A stretch of DNA of 64,000 nucleotides from Planctomycetota bacterium (GCA_016195405.1 JACPZP010000131.1:1-64000), one strand, 5' to 3'. Shown: positions 25,266 through 36,007, counted from the first letter of the stretch. Notes: a model not told the origin generated them from the letters alone. A program made the numbers and translations.

Positions 25266-25351
25266 GTAAGTCGTTATTTGACTTACCTTTAGAATAATGG
25301 TTTCAACCCCGAGGTGGGACAGATACAATCCGGCTTCTCGCTGAAACCATT
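25266..25351. repeat. Inverted repeats downstream of the WD40 array
   Basis: GTAAGTC (25266-25272), loop GTTATTT, GACTTAC (25280-25286) is a perfect hairpin. Next to it AATGGTTTCA (25296-25305) pairs with TGAAACCATT (25342-25351) across a 36-base loop. They lie just past the end of the WD40 gene array on the minus strand and may stop or protect that transcript, though no long T-run follows. Confidence 0.45.
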
Positions 25352-25401
25352 TTCGCAATTTCGATGTAAGTATCTATGCACCAGGCACTTAATGCTTTCA
25401 G

Positions 25402-27981
25402 TCACTTTCTAGCCTGCAGTTTGTCAATTCGGTCTAAGGCTGCTCTGGCTTCGACCGTCAGGCGGGCATGACGTGCACCGTTGGCGAGCCGTTTCAGAAA
25501 CTGCCGAGCACCCGGCGTCGCTATGTATTCGAGAATTTCGCATGCGCGGATTTTTTGCAACCGGTCGGGCGGCGGATCGACAGGATCGAGCTTGGCGATC
25601 ATGGTTTCCAGGCGGCGGACGGTTTCCAATGAGGGCTTCTTGCCAAGTTGGGCTTTCAATATGGGCACGATCTCCTCGCCAAGCTGCTCCAGTTCTTTCT
25701 GCGCATTCGCGCGGGTGGCGAAGACGGAGCTGTCGAGGTCGGCGAGCCATTGATCGATCGCTCTATGATCCAGCTTCGCCGCCGGGCGGAGGTGCTTTTC
25801 GCATAGGCCAAGAAAGCCTGCCGGATTGGCGGCAAGCGTGGCGAGAGCATTCTGGACCAGGGCGCCGTCTGTCGTGTTTATCAAATCGTGCCATGCGGCT
25901 TCGATTATGCCCGGCGATGCGCCCCTCAGACCCGCGGTTGGGTGCGACAAATCCCAGACGAGGCCGGTGAGGTCGCGGGACATCGTGATCAGTCGCCGGC
26001 CGTCTGGCGTGAACGCGAGCGCCTTGACATCATTGCGGTGTCCGGCAAGCCGGCGTCGCACAAGTCCGGTGGACGCTTCAAACAGAACCACCGATTGATC
26101 GTTGCCGGCGAGCGCCAGAATTCTCCCGTCGGGAGCAAGAGCGGCATCATGGATGAAGTTGAATTCCCCGTCGCGTGATTCTGGGGCGGAGCGGAAGACG
26201 CGAATGAACCTGCCTCGATTCACGTCATACAAAATGAATCTGCCGTCTCGTGTACTATATCCCGCAAAAACGCCGACGCCGTTCGAAGTCGGCCACGGTC
26301 GGTAGTAGCGACCATCGTCCTTCGGCGATTGGCCGACTTTCTTGCCTGTTCGCGTGTCCCAAAACTCCATCCACGATTGAAAATGTGATTCGCACACGAC
26401 GGTCGCCAAGCGCGAGCCGCCTTCAGATACTGGTAAAGCCGATAGTAATTCCAACCCCGGACTCAGAAGTTCGGTCAACGGCCAGGATCGGCGCAGCTTC
26501 CCAGACGGCCAATCCCAGACACGGGCTTCTTTGTCACCAAGTGTCGCCAGAGTCTTCCCATCATGCGAGAACGATAGGTTGTAAACCGTTTCGTCGCATG
26601 CCCACGCGACCGGCTCCACCTTGTCGGCAAGATCCCAGCGCTGAAGCTTGTTATCACGAGTGAAGACCATCGCACCGCCGCCCGGCGTCAACGTTTGACG
26701 CCAGACGCTTCCAGTCAAATCCTTTTGATTGAGACACTTGGATTCAACGAGATCCCAAACGCTCAGCGACGGCGTGCGGGAAGCCACGACCGCGCGGCGA
26801 CCGTCTGGAAGGGACGCAAGCGTGGATGGCACTAATTCCCATCCTGGTTGAGGACAGAGTTCCTTGCCCGTGGCAGCGTCTCTAATATGGACAGCGCCTT
26901 CGATGCCGCCTGTGGCAAGCAAGCGGCCGTCTTGGGAAAAGGAAAGGGTTTTAACGTGCGCATCTGGAACTTCCCAGAGGGGTCTATTGTTCTTCAAATC
27001 CCACAACCGCAGCGTCCCATAGTATTCGGTGCTCGCCAAAAAAGACCCATCGGGCGAAAACGCTACGGTGTGGATGTGTTTCTGCCGGCCGTCTTTCTCT
27101 TGCCTAGGAGACGGCAGCGAAGCGTGTTCCTTACCGGTCGCGAGATCGAAGAGCCGCGCGGGCATCCCGGGACGGGTCAACGCAAATTGCTTTGAACGAG
27201 GATCCACGACGACCTGGCATTCGTTTTTCCAGTCATCGGCGGGTAAAGGAACTGTGATGATTTCCCGCTGCATCCCTTTTAGTAGATCGACGACAATCAG
27301 ATCAAGGGACTTGGTGGAGGCGTTCGGACAGACGGCGAGAAGCGATTGACCGTCGGGGAAGAAGTGAAACCCCCGGCAACCTCTGCCCCCAAAGTCGATC
27401 TTGTGCGCCACACTTGCCCGGTCCAGCTTCTTTCCTGCGTGCCAGCGCCAAATTCGAATTGGCTGCTCCTTGGTGCGCGATGTCATCCCGCTGGCTGCGA
27501 CCCAGTTGCCGTCGGGCGAAATGGCGAATTGCGACAAGTCGTAGCCGGAGCGTCCGTTCCTTGCGGCCTCACGTCTTGGAAGTGAGGCTTTCGGATCGGT
27601 AAACTCCCACATGACATAGTCGTTTTCCTCCTGATCGACATGTACCAGTGCCAATCCACGGCCATTGCGTAGCCAGGATAACGCAAGAGCGCGCATTTCG
27701 GGCGCCGGCGTCCAACGCACCTCGTTTCCCGTGGCGACATCGTAAATAACGAGAGCATTCGCCGAATAGTTGAAGCCGCACCAGCAAGCCAGTTGTTTGC
27801 CATCGGGAGAGAAAGCGAGATGATCAACGCCGGCGCCGGGACGCAGCTTGATGGTGCCAAGCCGGGCGATGGCGCCCTTGGGCAACGGATCGCCGTGAAT
27901 GTCTCTGCGGAGCTTATCTTCAGCGTTGGCTGGGCACGAAGTGACGAGAAGGCCGAGAAGAAAAGTGTACATCCTTCGCAT
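25402..27981 (-). CDS. Secreted WD40-repeat protein with HEAT-like C-terminus (array gene 4)
   Basis: 859 aa from ATG 27981, which has GGAGG seven bases upstream. A signal peptide (MYTFLLGLLVTSCPANAE) is followed by the array-wide motif HGDPLPKGAIARLGTIKLRP. WD40 blades with AFSPDG repeats (LAFSPDGKQLACW, VAFSPDGSFLAS, LAFTPDGRRLITM) run to about residue 690 and form one or two propellers. The C-terminal 170 residues are helical: ATLAANPAGFLGLCEKHLRP, IDQWLADLDSSVFATR, then ILEYIATPGARQFLKRLA. It is the most divergent of the four tandem paralogues and the last in transcription order. It is probably periplasmic or surface-exposed and used for protein binding; the target is unknown. Confidence 0.85.
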   Translation of the reverse strand: MRRMYTFLLGLLVTSCPANAEDKLRRDIHGDPLPKGAIARLGTIKLRPGAGVDHLAFSPDGKQLACWCGFNYSANALVIYDVATGNEVRWTPAPEMRALALSWLRNGRGLALVHVDQEENDYVMWEFTDPKASLPRREAARNGRSGYDLSQFAISPDGNWVAASGMTSRTKEQPIRIWRWHAGKKLDRASVAHKIDFGGRGCRGFHFFPDGQSLLAVCPNASTKSLDLIVVDLLKGMQREIITVPLPADDWKNECQVVVDPRSKQFALTRPGMPARLFDLATGKEHASLPSPRQEKDGRQKHIHTVAFSPDGSFLASTEYYGTLRLWDLKNNRPLWEVPDAHVKTLSFSQDGRLLATGGIEGAVHIRDAATGKELCPQPGWELVPSTLASLPDGRRAVVASRTPSLSVWDLVESKCLNQKDLTGSVWRQTLTPGGGAMVFTRDNKLQRWDLADKVEPVAWACDETVYNLSFSHDGKTLATLGDKEARVWDWPSGKLRRSWPLTELLSPGLELLSALPVSEGGSRLATVVCESHFQSWMEFWDTRTGKKVGQSPKDDGRYYRPWPTSNGVGVFAGYSTRDGRFILYDVNRGRFIRVFRSAPESRDGEFNFIHDAALAPDGRILALAGNDQSVVLFEASTGLVRRRLAGHRNDVKALAFTPDGRRLITMSRDLTGLVWDLSHPTAGLRGASPGIIEAAWHDLINTTDGALVQNALATLAANPAGFLGLCEKHLRPAAKLDHRAIDQWLADLDSSVFATRANAQKELEQLGEEIVPILKAQLGKKPSLETVRRLETMIAKLDPVDPPPDRLQKIRACEILEYIATPGARQFLKRLANGARHARLTVEARAALDRIDKLQARK

Positions 27982-28021
27982 GGGCTGACCTCCTTGCAGG
28001 ATTCGATCAATCACGGCGGGT

Positions 28022-30607
28022 CTATCTTTTTTTCTGTTTCGCGAGGCGATCAAGAGAGGCGCGGGCGTCGATGGTTAGGCGTGCTTGCGGGCCTCCGCCG
28101 CCCAGACGTTCCAGCAACTTTCGCGCTTCCGGTGTCGCCAAGTATTCGAGCACCTCGACGGCACGCAGTTCTTGCAAGCCGTGGGGCGGCCGGTATGGGG
28201 ACTCGAGTCGGTCGATCAGCTTATCCAGGCGGCGTGATTGTTCCAGCGGAAGGTCTTTCTTGAGCGAGTCGCGCAATAGCGGAATGACATCCTCGCCAAG
28301 GCGTTCCAGTTCCTTGTCGGCTTTACTGCGCACGGCGAACTCGTTGCTATCGAGATCGGCTATCCAATTCTTGATCGCCGCCCGGTCGAGCTCGGTAGCA
28401 GGCTGCAAATGCTGATCGCACAGATCGAGGAACGCCGCGGGGTTGGCAGCCAATGTGGCCAGCGCAGCATGAACTTGCGAGCCGTCCTGGGTGTTGCGCA
28501 GATCGCCCCAGCATGACTTGACGATCTCTACCGAAGCGCCGGCTTTTCGCGCCGTGGGCAAAGAAAGGTCCCATACCAGCCCGGTCGAGTCCTCGCTGAT
28601 CGTCACTAGCCGCCGGCTATCGGACGTGAATTCGAGGTGGCTGACATTGTTGCGGTGGCCCAGCAGCATGCGCCGCGGCAAACCGGTCGAGACTTCGAAC
28701 AGCACGACGCTATGATTGTTTTCAGCGCTTGCCAGAAGCCGGCCGTCCGGAGAGAAGGCGACGGCGGCGACTCGGCGCGACTGAGAGTCGTACAGATTTG
28801 GCGGCGCTTTATAGAAGCGCGTTTCGTGGCCCGTCAGGCAGTTGAGCAGCATCAGGCCTTTTTCGCCATAGCCTGAGTCTCCACTGTGCGGGGCAACGCC
28901 GACCGCCAGCATTGGCCCACTTGGAGCGAATCGAATACAGCTTACATCGCCTTCTTCCAGATCTTTGACTCGCTTTCCGCTCTCACAATCCCAAACTGAC
29001 AAGAATTTAAGCCCTGGATTCGAGTATCCGAAGGCCGCAACATGGCGGCCATCATGGGAAACGGCGACGCGTCTGGTTTGTCTCGTTTTGTTTGTTTGAT
29101 CGCGGACGGAAAACTCCTTGCGGAGAGTTTTCTTCTCCCAATCCCAAAGGGATAGTTCGACTGGGCGAAATGTGGCGAGTGTCTTACCGTCGGCCGACAG
29201 CGTGAAGCGCTTGAACGCATTTTCGATGGGCCAAGGAATCGGTTCAACCTGTGCATCGAGGTCCCATTGCTTCAGTTGTTGCTTGTGACCGAAGACCACA
29301 GTACCACGGTCAGGCAAAAAGGCCAAATCCCACGCGGTATCGCCAAGCTCTTCGGATTTTCGCAAAAACGCGCCGGTGGAGAGATCCCACGAGCAAAGTG
29401 CGGTATCGCGAGCAAATGTGACGGCTCGCTTGCCGTCGGACGAGACAGCAAGTTTGTCCATGCGTTGTATATCGGATGCCGGGGAGATTTCTTTGCCCGA
29501 GGCCGTCTCCCAAAAACGGATTTGCCCCGTGTAATCGCCGCCGGCGAGAAGTCGGCCGTCGTGCGAGAAGGCTAAGGCACTTGGTCCCTCGCCGTCGCCT
29601 TTCCATATGTCTTGTTTCGTTTCGCAATTCCAAAACCTAATAGTGCCAAGCTCCTCGGCAAACGCCATATGCTTACCGTCCGGTGAGAATGCCATCGGTC
29701 TAGGCGAGTAAAAACGTTGCGCTTTTCCCGAGAAGGCAATGGTTGTTTCCTCTTTCGGCTTGCTCAATCTAACGATCCGGGCCGAGTTGATTTCCTGAAA
29801 TGCCAGACACGGATCGGCGTTTGGCGAAACTGCGAAGCCGAGCGTCGAATGAACGTGAACATCCTGTGGTAGTGGAATCGAATCTTCGCGGCTGCCATCC
29901 TTGAGCCTCACAAGAGTTGCCTCCGGTATTAATCTGTTCTTACCAAATGTCGCGCCGATTAAAACGACCGACTCGCCGTCAGGAGCAAACAGGATTGATC
30001 CGGGGAAAGGTCCGACGATTTCCAGTGTCCGGCCCTGTTCCAGCTCATGAAACATCTTCCCCGAGTGCCAGGGACGCAATTCGATGGACGTTCCCTTGCC
30101 GCGCGGATGGGGCTTCGGGCTCGCGACCCACTTGCCGTCGGGTGAAAGAGCGAATGGAGAGGTGGATCTGAAATGTGTTCTGAGCGGTCCTTCGCGCTTG
30201 GGAAGCGAACTCGCCGGCGAGGTGAATTCCCACAGGAACACTTGGTCCTCTTCCGGATTGGGCTGAACGAGAGCGAGGCCGCGTCCATCGCGCAGCCAAG
30301 CAAGCGCATGACAGCGGCCGTCGAAGGCCGGCGTCCAGCGCACTTCGTTGCCGGAGGCGACATCGTAGACTGCCAGCGCATTTGCCGTGCTAAATAAGCC
30401 GCCCGCCCAACACGCGATTTGCTTGCCATCGGGAGAGAACGCAAGATGACGAATCACATCACCGGGGCGCATCTTAATGTTTCCGAGGCGTGCCAAGGCG
30501 CCTTCGGGAAGCGGATCGCCGTGGATGTCGTTGCGAATCTTTTCCTGAGCATCGGCCGGGGAAGAATAGGCGAGAATGCCGAGAACCAGCGCGATCGTGA
30601 TTCGCAT
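28022..30607 (-). CDS. Secreted WD40-repeat protein with HEAT-like C-terminus (array gene 3)
   Basis: 861 aa from ATG 30607, with AAGGAAG upstream. Signal peptide RITIALVLGILAYSSPADAQ, then the array motif HGDPLPEGALARLGNIKMRP. WD40 blades recur (LAFSPDGKQIACWAGG, LAFSHDGRLLAGGDYTGQIR, VAFSPDGRLLASAENNHSVV, LEFTSDSRRLVTISEDSTGL) up to about residue 690, followed by the conserved helical tail: ATLAANPAAFLDLCDQHL, IKNWIADLDSNEFAVRSKAD, LEYLATPEARKLLERL. Its 40-nt upstream spacer is almost identical to the one upstream of the broken copy, evidence of recent duplication. The four genes are likely one operon. Role unknown. Confidence 0.88.
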   Translation of the reverse strand: MRITIALVLGILAYSSPADAQEKIRNDIHGDPLPEGALARLGNIKMRPGDVIRHLAFSPDGKQIACWAGGLFSTANALAVYDVASGNEVRWTPAFDGRCHALAWLRDGRGLALVQPNPEEDQVFLWEFTSPASSLPKREGPLRTHFRSTSPFALSPDGKWVASPKPHPRGKGTSIELRPWHSGKMFHELEQGRTLEIVGPFPGSILFAPDGESVVLIGATFGKNRLIPEATLVRLKDGSREDSIPLPQDVHVHSTLGFAVSPNADPCLAFQEINSARIVRLSKPKEETTIAFSGKAQRFYSPRPMAFSPDGKHMAFAEELGTIRFWNCETKQDIWKGDGEGPSALAFSHDGRLLAGGDYTGQIRFWETASGKEISPASDIQRMDKLAVSSDGKRAVTFARDTALCSWDLSTGAFLRKSEELGDTAWDLAFLPDRGTVVFGHKQQLKQWDLDAQVEPIPWPIENAFKRFTLSADGKTLATFRPVELSLWDWEKKTLRKEFSVRDQTNKTRQTRRVAVSHDGRHVAAFGYSNPGLKFLSVWDCESGKRVKDLEEGDVSCIRFAPSGPMLAVGVAPHSGDSGYGEKGLMLLNCLTGHETRFYKAPPNLYDSQSRRVAAVAFSPDGRLLASAENNHSVVLFEVSTGLPRRMLLGHRNNVSHLEFTSDSRRLVTISEDSTGLVWDLSLPTARKAGASVEIVKSCWGDLRNTQDGSQVHAALATLAANPAAFLDLCDQHLQPATELDRAAIKNWIADLDSNEFAVRSKADKELERLGEDVIPLLRDSLKKDLPLEQSRRLDKLIDRLESPYRPPHGLQELRAVEVLEYLATPEARKLLERLGGGGPQARLTIDARASLDRLAKQKKR

Positions 30608-30647
30608 GTGCGGACTTCCTTGAATTAACAGACTAGCGATAGCCGGG

Positions 30648-33226
30648 CTATCTCTGTGTCTGTTTGGCGAGACGGTCAAGAGACGCGCGGGCATCGACGG
30701 TTAACCGAGCTTGCCGCGCTCCGCCGGCGAGGCGCTCCAAGAACTGCTTCGCTTCCGGCGTTGCCAAGTTCTCCAACAATTCGACGGCGCGCATTTGTTG
30801 CAAACGCTTGGGCGTCGGTTCATCGGGTTTGAGCCGGGCGAGCAAAGTAGTCAGGCGACGCGCCTGTTCCAGGGGCAGGTCCTTCGCCACGGCTTCGCGC
30901 ACAAACGGCACGACATCGTCGCCGAGTTTTTCCAATTCCTTGCCCGCACGGGTTCGGAGGGCGAATTCGGGACTATCGAGATCGGCAATCCATTTTTTGA
31001 TGGCGGCGTGATCCAATGCCGGAGCCGGTCGCAAGTCCTTGTCGCAAAGATCGAGAAACGCGGCGGGGTTCGCGGCTAATACGGCAAGCGCGGTCTGGAC
31101 CTTGAAGCCGTCCTCCAGGTTGCCGAGAGCCTCCCGGCATTCTTTGATCTTTTCTGCTGAAGCGTTGGCCCTATCCGTCGTGGGCAGCGAAACGTCCCAT
31201 ATCAAGCCCGTTTGGTCCCGGCTTATCGTGACCAGGCGGCGGCCATCGGAAGTGAATTCGAGATGCCTCACGGAGTTGCGATGGCCCAGAAGCTGCCGTC
31301 GCGGCAAACCGCTCGCGACCTCGAACAACACGACACTGTGATTATCCTCGGCGCTCGCCAAGAGCCGGCCGTCCGGGGAAAAGGCGACGGCGAAAACGCG
31401 GCGGCACTCGCTGTCAAAGGGGTTCGGCGGGGGCTTGTAGTAGCGGACTATTTGGTTGGTCAGACCGTTAAGAAGCATCAAGCGTTTTTCAGAGTCGTCT
31501 CGCTCTCTATTCAGCGGCGCCACGCCGACCGCAAGCATTAGTTCGCTGGGAGCGAACTGAATACATGCAAGGTCGACTTTCTCGGTTCGGCTATGTCGTT
31601 TGCCGGTTTCGTTGTCCCATATTTCTACGAAACTATCTCGAGAGCTCACGTCGCCGAATCCCGCGACGAGTCGGCCATCCGTGGAGAGCGCGACGAATCG
31701 GAAGCTTCTCGCGTCCTTTTTCACGTCGTTGGTAGACAAGGTCTTGCGAATCGTTTTCTTTTCCCAATCCCAGAGCGCGAGCCGGCCGCCGCGGAAATAG
31801 GAAACCAGCGTCTTGCCGTCAGCTGAGACCTTGAATCGCTTGAATGAATGGTCCGTCGGAAATGGAATCGTAGTAATTTTCGCATCGAGATCCCACTGCT
31901 TTAGTTGCTGCTTGTGGCTGAAGATCACGGCATTGCTCTCGCGCACAAAACCAAGGTCCCAAACGGTATTGCCGAGTTTCTCCGTTCGCCCGGCCAAGGC
32001 GCCTGTCGCAAGGTTCCAGGAACTTAGTCTCCCATCTTCATCAAGCGTCACTGCATGCTTTCCGTTCGGGGCGACGCCGAACCGATCCGTCGGCTGCATA
32101 TCGAAAGCGGGCGAAATCGTCTTGCCCGTAGCCGTCTCAAGTATTCGTATTCGGCCATCAAGGTCGCCGGCCGCAAGAAGTCGACCGTCATGCGAGAATG
32201 CAAATGTGCTGAGGTATCCCCCGTCGGCTTCCCAAAGATCTTCTTTGGTTTTGACGTTCCAAAGCCTCGTTGGCCCCGTGCGCTGAGCGAATGCCAGTTG
32301 CCTGCCGTCCGGCGAAAACGCCATGGTCCGGGCCAGTAGCGTGACTTGGAAGAAAAAACAAGCGCCGTTTCTTCCTTGAGGTTGGTTAGATTTACTATTC
32401 TTGCGGCATTAATGTCCTGAAATGCAAGAAATGGCTGTTCGCCGGGTGAAACCGCGAAACTGTGCGACGAAAAGACGTCTTTTATCGGTGGTGGCAGCGG
32501 CATGGAAACTCGTTGCTTGCTGTTCTTCACTTCAACGACAAGCGCTTCGTGTTCCTGGCCCTTTTGCCGGCCTATTGAAATTATCTTGTTACCGTCAGAT
32601 GAGAAAAAAAGCGTACGAGCTTCATGGTCGCCAATGGGAATGAATTGTCGTTGCTCCAACTCATGAAACTTTTTTCCTGACTGCCAGCGGCGCACGTCCA
32701 ACGAATACTCTTTCCTTGGCCTCTCGATGTCCGCTTCAACGACCCATTGGCCGTCAGGAGAAAGCGCGTGGACATTGGGGCTGGGATACTGCGCCGCCCG
32801 CGGTTTGTTGGAGATTGGCAGTGCACGATGCGGGTCGGTGAACTCCCAGAGGAGAACTTGCTTCTCCCTGGGGTCGGGCTGGACGAGAGCAAGACCGCGT
32901 CCATCGCGCAGCCAAGCCAGCGCGTGGCATCGCCCATCGTGCGCCTGGGTCCAGCGTAATTCGTTGCCCGTAGCAATGTCGTAGATAGCCAGGGCATTGG
33001 CTTCCGCGGCATGCAACCTGCCTGTCCAGCACGCGATTTGCTTGCCGTCGGGAGAGAACGCCAGATTCTGAATCACATCGCCCGGCCGAAACTTGATCGT
33101 CCCGAGGCGGGCGAGTGCGCCTTCCGGCAACGGATCACCATGGATGTCCTTGCGAATCTTTTCCTGAGCATCGGCCGGGGAAGAAACGATGAGAGTGCCG
33201 AAAATCAGCGCGATCGTGATTCGCAT
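30648..33226 (-). pseudogene. Secreted WD40-repeat protein, frameshifted (array gene 2)
   Basis: The gene begins at ATG 33226 (signal peptide RITIALIFGTLIVSSPADAQ, motif HGDPLPEGALARLGTIKFRP) and stays in frame to about 32325, where the sequence turns to nonsense (WRFRRTAGNW). The frame resumes one base away at MAFSPDGRQLAFAQRTG and continues to the normal end at 30648. In the neighbour paralogue the same place reads RPMAFSPDGKHMAF, so one base is missing next to CCATGG at 32321-32326. With it restored, the protein would be near 860 aa like its neighbours. This is either a real pseudogene or an assembly error in one homologous run. The C-terminal helical tail remains intact. Confidence 0.8.
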
Positions 33227-33266
33227 GTGCGGACTTCCTTGAATTAACAGACTAGCGATAGCGGGG

Positions 33267-35867
33267 CTATCTCTGTCTCTGTTTTGCGAGACGGTCAAGA
33301 GACGCGCGGGCATCGACGGTTAACCGAGCTTGCCGCGCTCCGCCGGCGAGGCGCTCCAAGAAGTGCCGTGACTCCGGCGTCGCCAAGTATTCGAGAAGTT
33401 CGACGGCGCGCATTTCTTCAAGACGCTTCGGCGTCGGTTCATCGGGATTGAGCCGGGTGATCAGCTTCTGCAAGCGACGCGACTGCTCCAGCGGCATGTC
33501 CTTTGTGAGCGCCGTGCGCAAGAGGGGAACGACGTCGTTTCCAAGGCGTTCGAGTTCCTTGTCGGCGTGCGTGCGGACGGCGAATTCGGGACTATCGAGG
33601 TCCGCGATCCACTTCTTGATTGACTGGGGGTCGAGTTCCATGGCGGGATGAAGATGCAGTTTGCAAAGCTTCAGAAAGCGCTCTGGATTTGCGCCAAGGG
33701 CGGCAATGGCGTCTTGGACTTCGATGCCATCACGCGCGTTCCTCAGGCTTTCCCAAGCCTTCGTCACCTGCTCGACCGAGGCGTTGCGTTTGCCCTCAAT
33801 CGGCAAGGACAGATCCCACACCAAGCCCGTGAGGTCTTCGCTTAGGGTGACGAGCCGCCGGCCATCGGGTGTGAATGCGAGTTGCGTCACGCTGTTGCGA
33901 TGGCCGGACAAGACGCGGCGCGGCAAGCCGGTGGCCGTCTCAAAGAAGACGACGCAATGGTTGTTTTCGGCGCTGGCGAGAAGGCGGCCGTCAGGTGAGA
34001 ATCTAGCCTCGCAAACATTTCGAACTCGCGGATCGTGCTGGCCCAGCGGCGCTTTGAAGCTTCGAATCGCGCGTCCCGTGGGCGCTTCCAGCAAGACCAA
34101 CTCCGGTTCTCCCGCCGTGATGATCGGTGGAAACGTCTCTCTCATTTCCGCAAGCTGAGTACCGTCCGGGGAAAGAGCGGAGTAGGAGAACTCCTGGCCT
34201 CTCGATATGTCCCTGATTTTCTTTTGATTCTTGGCGTCCCAGATTTCCAGGCAGACTTTGTCGCCCGAACGACCGAAAAGAGCGAACAGAGAGCAGTCCG
34301 GAGTCGCCGAAATGCTGGAGTAATATGTCCGCGGGCGTGATTCCCCGAGCTTCCAAGTCGCGCGCGGACTTTCTTTGGACCAATCCCAAATGGAAACCTG
34401 GCCGTCGTGAAGAGTCACCAGGGTATTGCCGTCGCCGGCCAGATGGAAAGGACCAATTGCGTGGTTTTGAGTCCATTGCACCGACGCAATCTTGGAATCG
34501 TGGTTCCATTGAAACATCTTCCCTTGGCAAGTGAATAGCACGCAGTTGCTATCCGGGGTGAACGCCAAGCCATTGATTGAATCGCCGACTTTCGTGCTGC
34601 GGAGTTGTGAACCCGATTGAAGATCCCAGAGGCGCAAAACCATGTCACGTCCGAATGAGGCAGCCGTGTTGCCGCTGGGAGCAAGCGTCAGCATCCAGCT
34701 AGTCTGCTGAAACGGCTCGGCGGGACTGAGTTCCTTGCCTGCGCTTGCGACCCAAAGGCGAATTGCGCCGTCCGCCTCGCCCGTTGCTAAGAGCGAACCA
34801 TCGGGCGAGAACGCAAGGGCCGTGAAGAGTTCGTCGCTGCCTTGGGTTCTCCATACCTCTTTGTTCTCCTTCAGATTCCAAAGACGGAGCGGCCCCGTAC
34901 GCTGCGAAAGCGCCAGGTACTTGCCATCTGGAGAGAACTTGAGGATTCCCTCTTCAAGAATGGGGTGGTCGGTCATGAGGAGATCGCGCAGAGCTATTTG
35001 CAGGCGTTCCTTTCCGCCGGCAAGCTCAACGAGGCGTGCGCTCCCGCCTCGCTGAAACGCCACCGAATTCTCTAGAGGAGACAAATCGACATGGTTCGAA
35101 TGGTAGGAAAGCCGTTCAGCTACGGTTGTAGTGTGGCGGAACTTTCGCGTTTCCATATCCACAAGAATCGCCTTAGTTTCATCACGGTCTTTTGTCTTAC
35201 ACATAGCGAGCAAGCTCTTGTTGCCTGAGCTGAAGGCCAGTTTTCGGGGAAGTAAGCCAGCTAGGCCGATTGTTTCAACAGTTTGAGTCTCGGCAAACGT
35301 CTTCCCCGACTGCCAGCGCCGCAGTTCAATCATTTCCCCAGTTTGTTGAGGAAATCCTTGCGGACTAGCGCCGCTCGAAACAACCCATTGACCGTCGGGA
35401 GAGAGCGCGAAGACCCGAGGACTTACCCGCGCGTCGCCAGCTAAAGGAGTAGTGCGTTTCGGCAACGATGTCTTGGAATCCGTGAACTCCCACATCAAGA
35501 AGCGATCTTCCCTGGGGTGCGGTTGAACGAGCGCAATGCCGCGCCCATCGGGTGCCCATACGAAGTCGTGGCAACGGGAATCAAATGCCGCAACCCAGCG
35601 AAGTTGCTTGCCGGAAGCGACATCGTAGATAGCCAAAGCGTTCGCGGTCCTCAGAGGACCGCCGGCCCAGCAAGCGATTTGCTTGCCATCGGGAGAGAAC
35701 GCGAGGTGACGGACCACATCACCGGGGCGCAACTTGATCGTCCCGAGGCGGGCGAGTGCGCCTTCCGGCAACGGATCACCATGGCTGTCTTTGCGGACGG
35801 GCGATTGAGCGGAAACGGTACAGACGAGGATCACCAACATGAGGAGGGAGCGAAGCGGGGCGAGCAT
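33267..35867 (-). CDS. Secreted WD40-repeat protein with HEAT-like C-terminus (array gene 1)
   Basis: 866 aa from ATG 35867, supported by GGAGGGG seven bases upstream; another ATG at 35891 lacks this spacing. A hydrophobic signal segment (LAPLRSLLMLVILVCTVSAQ) and the array motif HGDPLPEGALARLGTIKLRP open the protein. WD40 blades with FSPDG cores (LAFSPDGKQIACWAGG, LKFSPDGKYLALSQRTG, LAFSPDGSLLATGEADG, ARFSPDGRLLASAENNHCVV) span most of it. The tail (LEYLATPESRHFLERLAGGA) nearly matches that of array gene 2. It is first in the array, so the promoter is expected in 35868-36073. It is an exported scaffold or ligand-binding protein by architecture; no enzyme motif is seen. Confidence 0.88.
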   Translation of the reverse strand: MLAPLRSLLMLVILVCTVSAQSPVRKDSHGDPLPEGALARLGTIKLRPGDVVRHLAFSPDGKQIACWAGGPLRTANALAIYDVASGKQLRWVAAFDSRCHDFVWAPDGRGIALVQPHPREDRFLMWEFTDSKTSLPKRTTPLAGDARVSPRVFALSPDGQWVVSSGASPQGFPQQTGEMIELRRWQSGKTFAETQTVETIGLAGLLPRKLAFSSGNKSLLAMCKTKDRDETKAILVDMETRKFRHTTTVAERLSYHSNHVDLSPLENSVAFQRGGSARLVELAGGKERLQIALRDLLMTDHPILEEGILKFSPDGKYLALSQRTGPLRLWNLKENKEVWRTQGSDELFTALAFSPDGSLLATGEADGAIRLWVASAGKELSPAEPFQQTSWMLTLAPSGNTAASFGRDMVLRLWDLQSGSQLRSTKVGDSINGLAFTPDSNCVLFTCQGKMFQWNHDSKIASVQWTQNHAIGPFHLAGDGNTLVTLHDGQVSIWDWSKESPRATWKLGESRPRTYYSSISATPDCSLFALFGRSGDKVCLEIWDAKNQKKIRDISRGQEFSYSALSPDGTQLAEMRETFPPIITAGEPELVLLEAPTGRAIRSFKAPLGQHDPRVRNVCEARFSPDGRLLASAENNHCVVFFETATGLPRRVLSGHRNSVTQLAFTPDGRRLVTLSEDLTGLVWDLSLPIEGKRNASVEQVTKAWESLRNARDGIEVQDAIAALGANPERFLKLCKLHLHPAMELDPQSIKKWIADLDSPEFAVRTHADKELERLGNDVVPLLRTALTKDMPLEQSRRLQKLITRLNPDEPTPKRLEEMRAVELLEYLATPESRHFLERLAGGARQARLTVDARASLDRLAKQRQR

Positions 35868-36007
35868 GACGGGTCCCCTCCGGATTGGCAAATAACTTCT
35901 TAGGGAAGATTATACAGAAGCGGCGATGGGTCGGCGAACGGGGACAGTAAACCCCGATGGCGTCGTTCAGCCGGGAGGATGAGGGCCCCAACGGGGCTTA
36001 TGCCAAG

